NCBI GenBank assembly: GCA_934045905.1
Contig: OW203769.1
Coordinates: 2,123,202-2,187,201 of the forward strand
Source: Leuctra nigra
Taxonomy: Eukaryota > Arthropoda > Insecta > Plecoptera > Leuctridae
Reading direction: 5' to 3'
DNA length: 64,000 nt
This document shows, piece after piece, positions 60,937 to 64,000 of this stretch. Every line of letters begins with the position of its first letter. The stretch's first letter is position 1. The notes beneath the pieces were generated by a model. The model did no database searches and was not told where the DNA came from. It was given only the letters and a program-made list of their open reading frames with translations. Made by a program: the position numbers and the translations under genes.

Positions 60937-61230
60937 GCTCTTGAATGAGATCCTGTGATTAGTGGAAAAATAAAAATGGAAGTGTTTGACTCTTTGACAG
61001 ATCAACTTAAATTTATGCATTCTCATTTCGACGTTTTCAGACATAATTGTCTCTTACTTCAATAGTTATTGACACCTATAGGGACATTTTATGCTTGATT
61101 TCAATTTGATTCTTTATAATAATAACAGATATTTTATCACTGCTTCTTTGACTATTATGTTTAAGTTCTCTCCAAGGTCTGTAGAGCAGAAACTTGCAAA
61201 GGCATGCAAAGCAAACCCAATAAACCTTGA
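60937..61230 (+). mobile_element. Family A internal fragment
   Basis: GAGATCCTGTGATT, TTGACAGATCAACTTAAA, AGTTATTGACACCTATAGGGACATTTTA (in part) and CAAGGTCTGTAGAGCAG occur in the same order as in 1550-1800 and 63100-63370. Neither terminus is present. Confidence 0.5.
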
Positions 61231-61353
61231 CTCTGGGCTCAATTGCTACTAATCTATGTTATACAGCTATAGGAAATAAAACAACACTTCAATCATAAAA
61301 TTGTTCTATTTTTACCTACTTATTAATTTATAATGGTTTCCATTGATTTTCAG

Positions 61354-61713
61354 AGGTCGAGCTTCGAAAAGGAGAATCTGCTAATAGCTGCTATATCTTT
61401 CGTGTTTTCCACTTTCGTTTACTTGATGTTTTGGTTCTCCCAGAAAATAATGGATGAGGTATGGAATTGTATAAATGCGAAATTCGCATATAAGATATAT
61501 TTTAAAATAGTTGTTATGGTAATTGAGATTACCTTCTTAATCTTCTTGTTTCTGCAGAGTTCGATGGTGTTGGAGGCTGCGTATGGAGCACAGTGGTACT
61601 CAGCTACAGAAGGGTTCAAGAGGTCAATCCGTATCATCATGTCACGTGCTAATCAACCTGTTGTATTCACAGTGGCTGGGTTCGTACCTGGGACTCTTGA
61701 GACTTTCGGAGTA
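61354..61713 (+). CDS. Odorant receptor (7tm_6), two C-terminal exons, partial
   Basis: Exon one (61354-61458) follows the acceptor TTGATTTTCAG and encodes SSFEKENLLIAAISFVF then YLMFWFSQKIMDE, ending GAG|GTATGG. Intron 61459-61557 (99 bp) ends TTGTTTCTGCAG. The next exon (61558-about 61713) encodes EAAYGAQWYSATEGFKRSI, RIIMSRANQPVVFT and GFVPGTLETFG before GTAAGT. AAY...W, FKR...I.M.RA..P and LETFG are the conserved TM6-TM7 signature of insect odorant receptors, which form odour-gated channels with Orco. Both exons join in phase 0, and the intron happens to be open. Upstream exons and the last exon are not in view. A hAT element sits about 30 bp into the following intron. Confidence 0.8.
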
Positions 61714-61742
61714 GTAAGTTTATTGGAAAAGTCAAGTTTCGT

Positions 61743-62386
61743 CAGTGCCGTAACTAGGGATTTCGGCGCCAGGTGCAAATCTACATTTTAGCGATCCCCC
61801 CCCCCCCCCCCCCCTAACCCCACCACCCAAGAAAACGCTATACCCAAGCAGTGATGATTTCACACTAGGACAAACCAAAACTTTGGTTGTGCACAAAACA
61901 AATAATTATGCAAAACAGTGGTCAAACATTTCCACGGCTCTTAACAATGACAGCAATGAGGGGCGTGGGGGGGGGGGGGGGGGGGGTGAGGGGGAGAACG
62001 TTTTAAGCATATACGGGTTCAGGGCCCAAGAAACGGAAAATTTTGTTTTTTTGATAGTATTTTAATGGTTTTTAATCATTTCTGACGTTCAATTTCACTG
62101 AAATTTTTTTCAGCAGAATAATTTTTATTTCAACACTTTATTTCAAATTTTTTTAAAGGGCGCATTAATTTGTGAAGGGGAGAGGGGGTTAGACCTCTTG
62201 GGTATGACTGAAATCATCACCAACATCAACCATGCCCCGCTGGGCGTTTTTTGTGTTTTTAATACGCAAAAATTAATTTTCTGTGCAAAAAAGTAATTAC
62301 ATAAAAATTTGGCTTCATGGCGCCCCCTTGTTGGCGGCGCCCTGTGCTGCCGCACCGCCGCCCGCACACCCCTTGTTACGGCTCTG
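61743..62386. mobile_element. hAT-type non-autonomous transposon with 8-bp target duplication
   Basis: AGTTTCGT is at 61735-61742 and 62387-62394. The termini CAGTGCCGTAACTAGGG and CCCTTGTTACGGCTCTG are inverted repeats. The 644-bp body contains a C18 tract (61796-61813) and a G20 tract (61967-61986), is otherwise AT-rich, and encodes no transposase. An 8-bp duplication and CAGTG-type end are characteristic of hAT. Confidence 0.9.
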
Positions 62387-62782
62387 AGTTTCGTGCACAG
62401 TTTTTCAAAGTGTTTTTAATTTTGTCATCACACTAACATTATTTAAAAGAAATCAGATATTAGCGACCAATCCAGCTTAAAAGACGCGCACTCGGGAAGC
62501 CAAGTCTTGAAACTTACGCTATCAAACGCTCTCGGACGTCAAATTATTTAGCTCCTGGAAAAACCACTTGCATTTCCAATACAAATAGACGGCAAAATCA
62601 GTTTCCAATCCACGATTTGAAAGGGAAGATAATTTGTTTTATTCTTTACATTGAATTTAGAAGAGAGTCTAGGGAATTAAGGTGGCTGGAACGATCGGTT
62701 CTGAAGTATTGGAGAGCTTTCACTAATGTATTAAGTGTAAAAAATCACGTTTATACATTAGTTTAGCCCATAATTAACTTTT

Positions 62783-62826
62783 TGAGCGAGCGTAGCGAGC
62801 GTCACCACGGTACTCTTATGGCACTA

Positions 62827-62878
<52 letters not shown>

Positions 62879-63786
62879 TTTTTGTGTGGTCACAGCCCAG
62901 GTCAAACCGCCAAGAAATCGATCTGAAATTTTGTACACATACTAACGTAATCTATGAGGTCCCTGGGATCGTTTTTGAACGGGATCCCGTTATTGGTTCA
63001 AATTTAAAAAATAATCTTTCGATTGGTTGTTCCGATCAATTTGAAATTTTGACAAGTCATTTCAACCAACATTGTACCCAATCATAAAATGTTTTAGCCA
63101 AATCCCCCAATTGGTTCAAATTTGAAACCATTTTTCCTGTTATTTTTGAAATTTAAACTAGAACCGATTGACCGATCAACTTAAAACTTCGCATAGTCAA
63201 TGGTATACCAACATTTAAGGTATTTTTACTTATTTTTAGTCTGATCTGTTGTTATTTTCAAAAGTATTTGTCATTTTAGGGACATTTTATTCCATATTCT
63301 AGAAATATTTGTAAAACGTATAGAACTACATTTTCATCTTTGCCATTCTACTCCAAGGCCTGTCGAGCAGCCAAGCGGTCCACAATTTACAATAAAACTA
63401 GCGCTTATAAAATCGGATGCAGTTCGAAGGCCACATATACTCCATTTGGTTTAAGTTTAAATAATATCTTCTGATTGGTCGACAATCAAAATGTTCCGAT
63501 TAGGTTCAAATTTTGCATGGTGATGATAAGACCAACATTTTACACATGTTAACCTAATCAGTCAATCATTAATTTTCATTTTACAAGTTTAGTATGGGTT
63601 GTCAAATAGCTGGAAAAAGCATGTAGGAAAGTCACGACACAATGGATCTGATATTCATCCAAAGTATTTATATGGAGATTGGAAAGTTGCAGAGAAAATC
63701 GTCTTGTGCCTTGTCGTTTATCGTGACTGGGGATGTTGCTTGTTCTGTGCTCGCTCATCAACGCGTTACACTGAGCGTTTTCCTAG
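62783..63786 (+). mobile_element. Family A (Helentron-like) element, complete
   Basis: It starts TGAGCGAGCGTAGCGAGCG at 62783 and ends at CTAG (63783-63786) before T. It has the 5' domain (ATCGATCTGAAATTTTGTAC), then the interior shared with 43131-44196 and 1178-1794, then the 3' hairpin identical to the satellite unit end. A (GT)n microsatellite occupies 62828-62874. It is about 1.0 kb with no Rep/helicase, so non-autonomous. Confidence 0.75.
62828..62874. repeat. (GT)n microsatellite
   Basis: Over 20 uninterrupted GT units, followed by a T run, at the position where the related elements carry T/A-rich simple sequence. Confidence 0.95.
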
Positions 63787-64000
63787 TATAATATACTGGG
63801 TGGTTGAAATAGACAACATTATAATGGTATTTATACGTTTTCTTATTATTTAGAGCATTAATAATGCCCTAAACAATTTAGTTGTGAATTAATATTGAAG
63901 ATTTTTCTATAATGTTTACAATATCGCAACATCGTACTTTAGAAGTTAGAATTTTTGCGAAGTCATGATGGCTGAGCTTGCTGAGCTTACACCTAGGGTT
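63787..64000. other. Window edge, non-genic
   Basis: AT-rich sequence with no feature recognised. Confidence 0.4.

Overview
The window reads as nuclear DNA of an animal, almost certainly an insect. It is AT-rich and intron-containing, dominated by transposons and satellites, with two fragments that look like insect odorant-receptor genes and a spliced Myb/SANT-like (zeste-type) DNA-binding gene. Repeated GTACCTACCT-type words and the receptor style would fit Hemiptera, but that is a weak guess. There is no prokaryotic operon, CRISPR array or phage. One 200-N assembly gap lies at 14453-14652.

Two noncoding element families recur. Family A is Helentron/Helitron-like. It has a 5' end beginning TGAGCGAGCG and a 3' end with a CGCTCA/TGAGCG hairpin around ACGCGT, then TTTTC and a CTAG terminus before T. 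Copies or pieces lie at 1178-1794, 2404-5150, 15495-15975, 41963-44196, 57841-59163 and 62783-63786. The same 3' end punctuates a very homogeneous 131-bp satellite (9961-14452 and 44197-49264), in which each unit runs TC...CTAG directly into the next TC. Family B is a composite about 1.3 kb long or more. It has a foldback 5' part, several degenerate monomers that juxtapose YY1-, ETS- and CRE-like words, a conserved 3' domain, and a GTGGAGCG/CGCTCCAC hairpin ending CTAG-AT. Copies are at 887, 2706, 17136, 20655, 30607, 36649, 38242, 52168 and 55699.

Layout: 1-6.7 kb holds nested families A and B plus two SINEs. 7.7-14.45 kb and 44.8-51.6 kb are mirror-image arms (coordinates sum to 59225) ending in the satellite. 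14.7-16.6 kb holds a SINE and an odorant-receptor exon on the minus strand. 17-24 kb holds family B copies, a broken LINE and a TA-flanked DNA transposon. 24.7-32.4 kb holds a three-exon Myb/SANT-like gene on the minus strand. Its intron 1 carries 27 extra tandem 140-bp copies of exon 2's 5' half, each with a splice-acceptor-like end, and its start codon sits in a 91-bp tandem duplication. 36-42 kb holds a family B element nested in another and the C-terminal part of an R2-like retrotransposon. 52-60.8 kb holds two further family B copies, a minisatellite and a palindromic repeat array. 61.3-61.7 kb holds two C-terminal odorant-receptor exons, followed by an 8-bp-TSD hAT element and a family A element.

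The likely host protein-coding content is small: one 173-codon Myb/SANT-like gene and two partial odorant-receptor genes. Flipping the segment between the mirrored arms would put both receptor fragments on the same strand, so inversion, or a scaffolding error at the gap, could have separated them.
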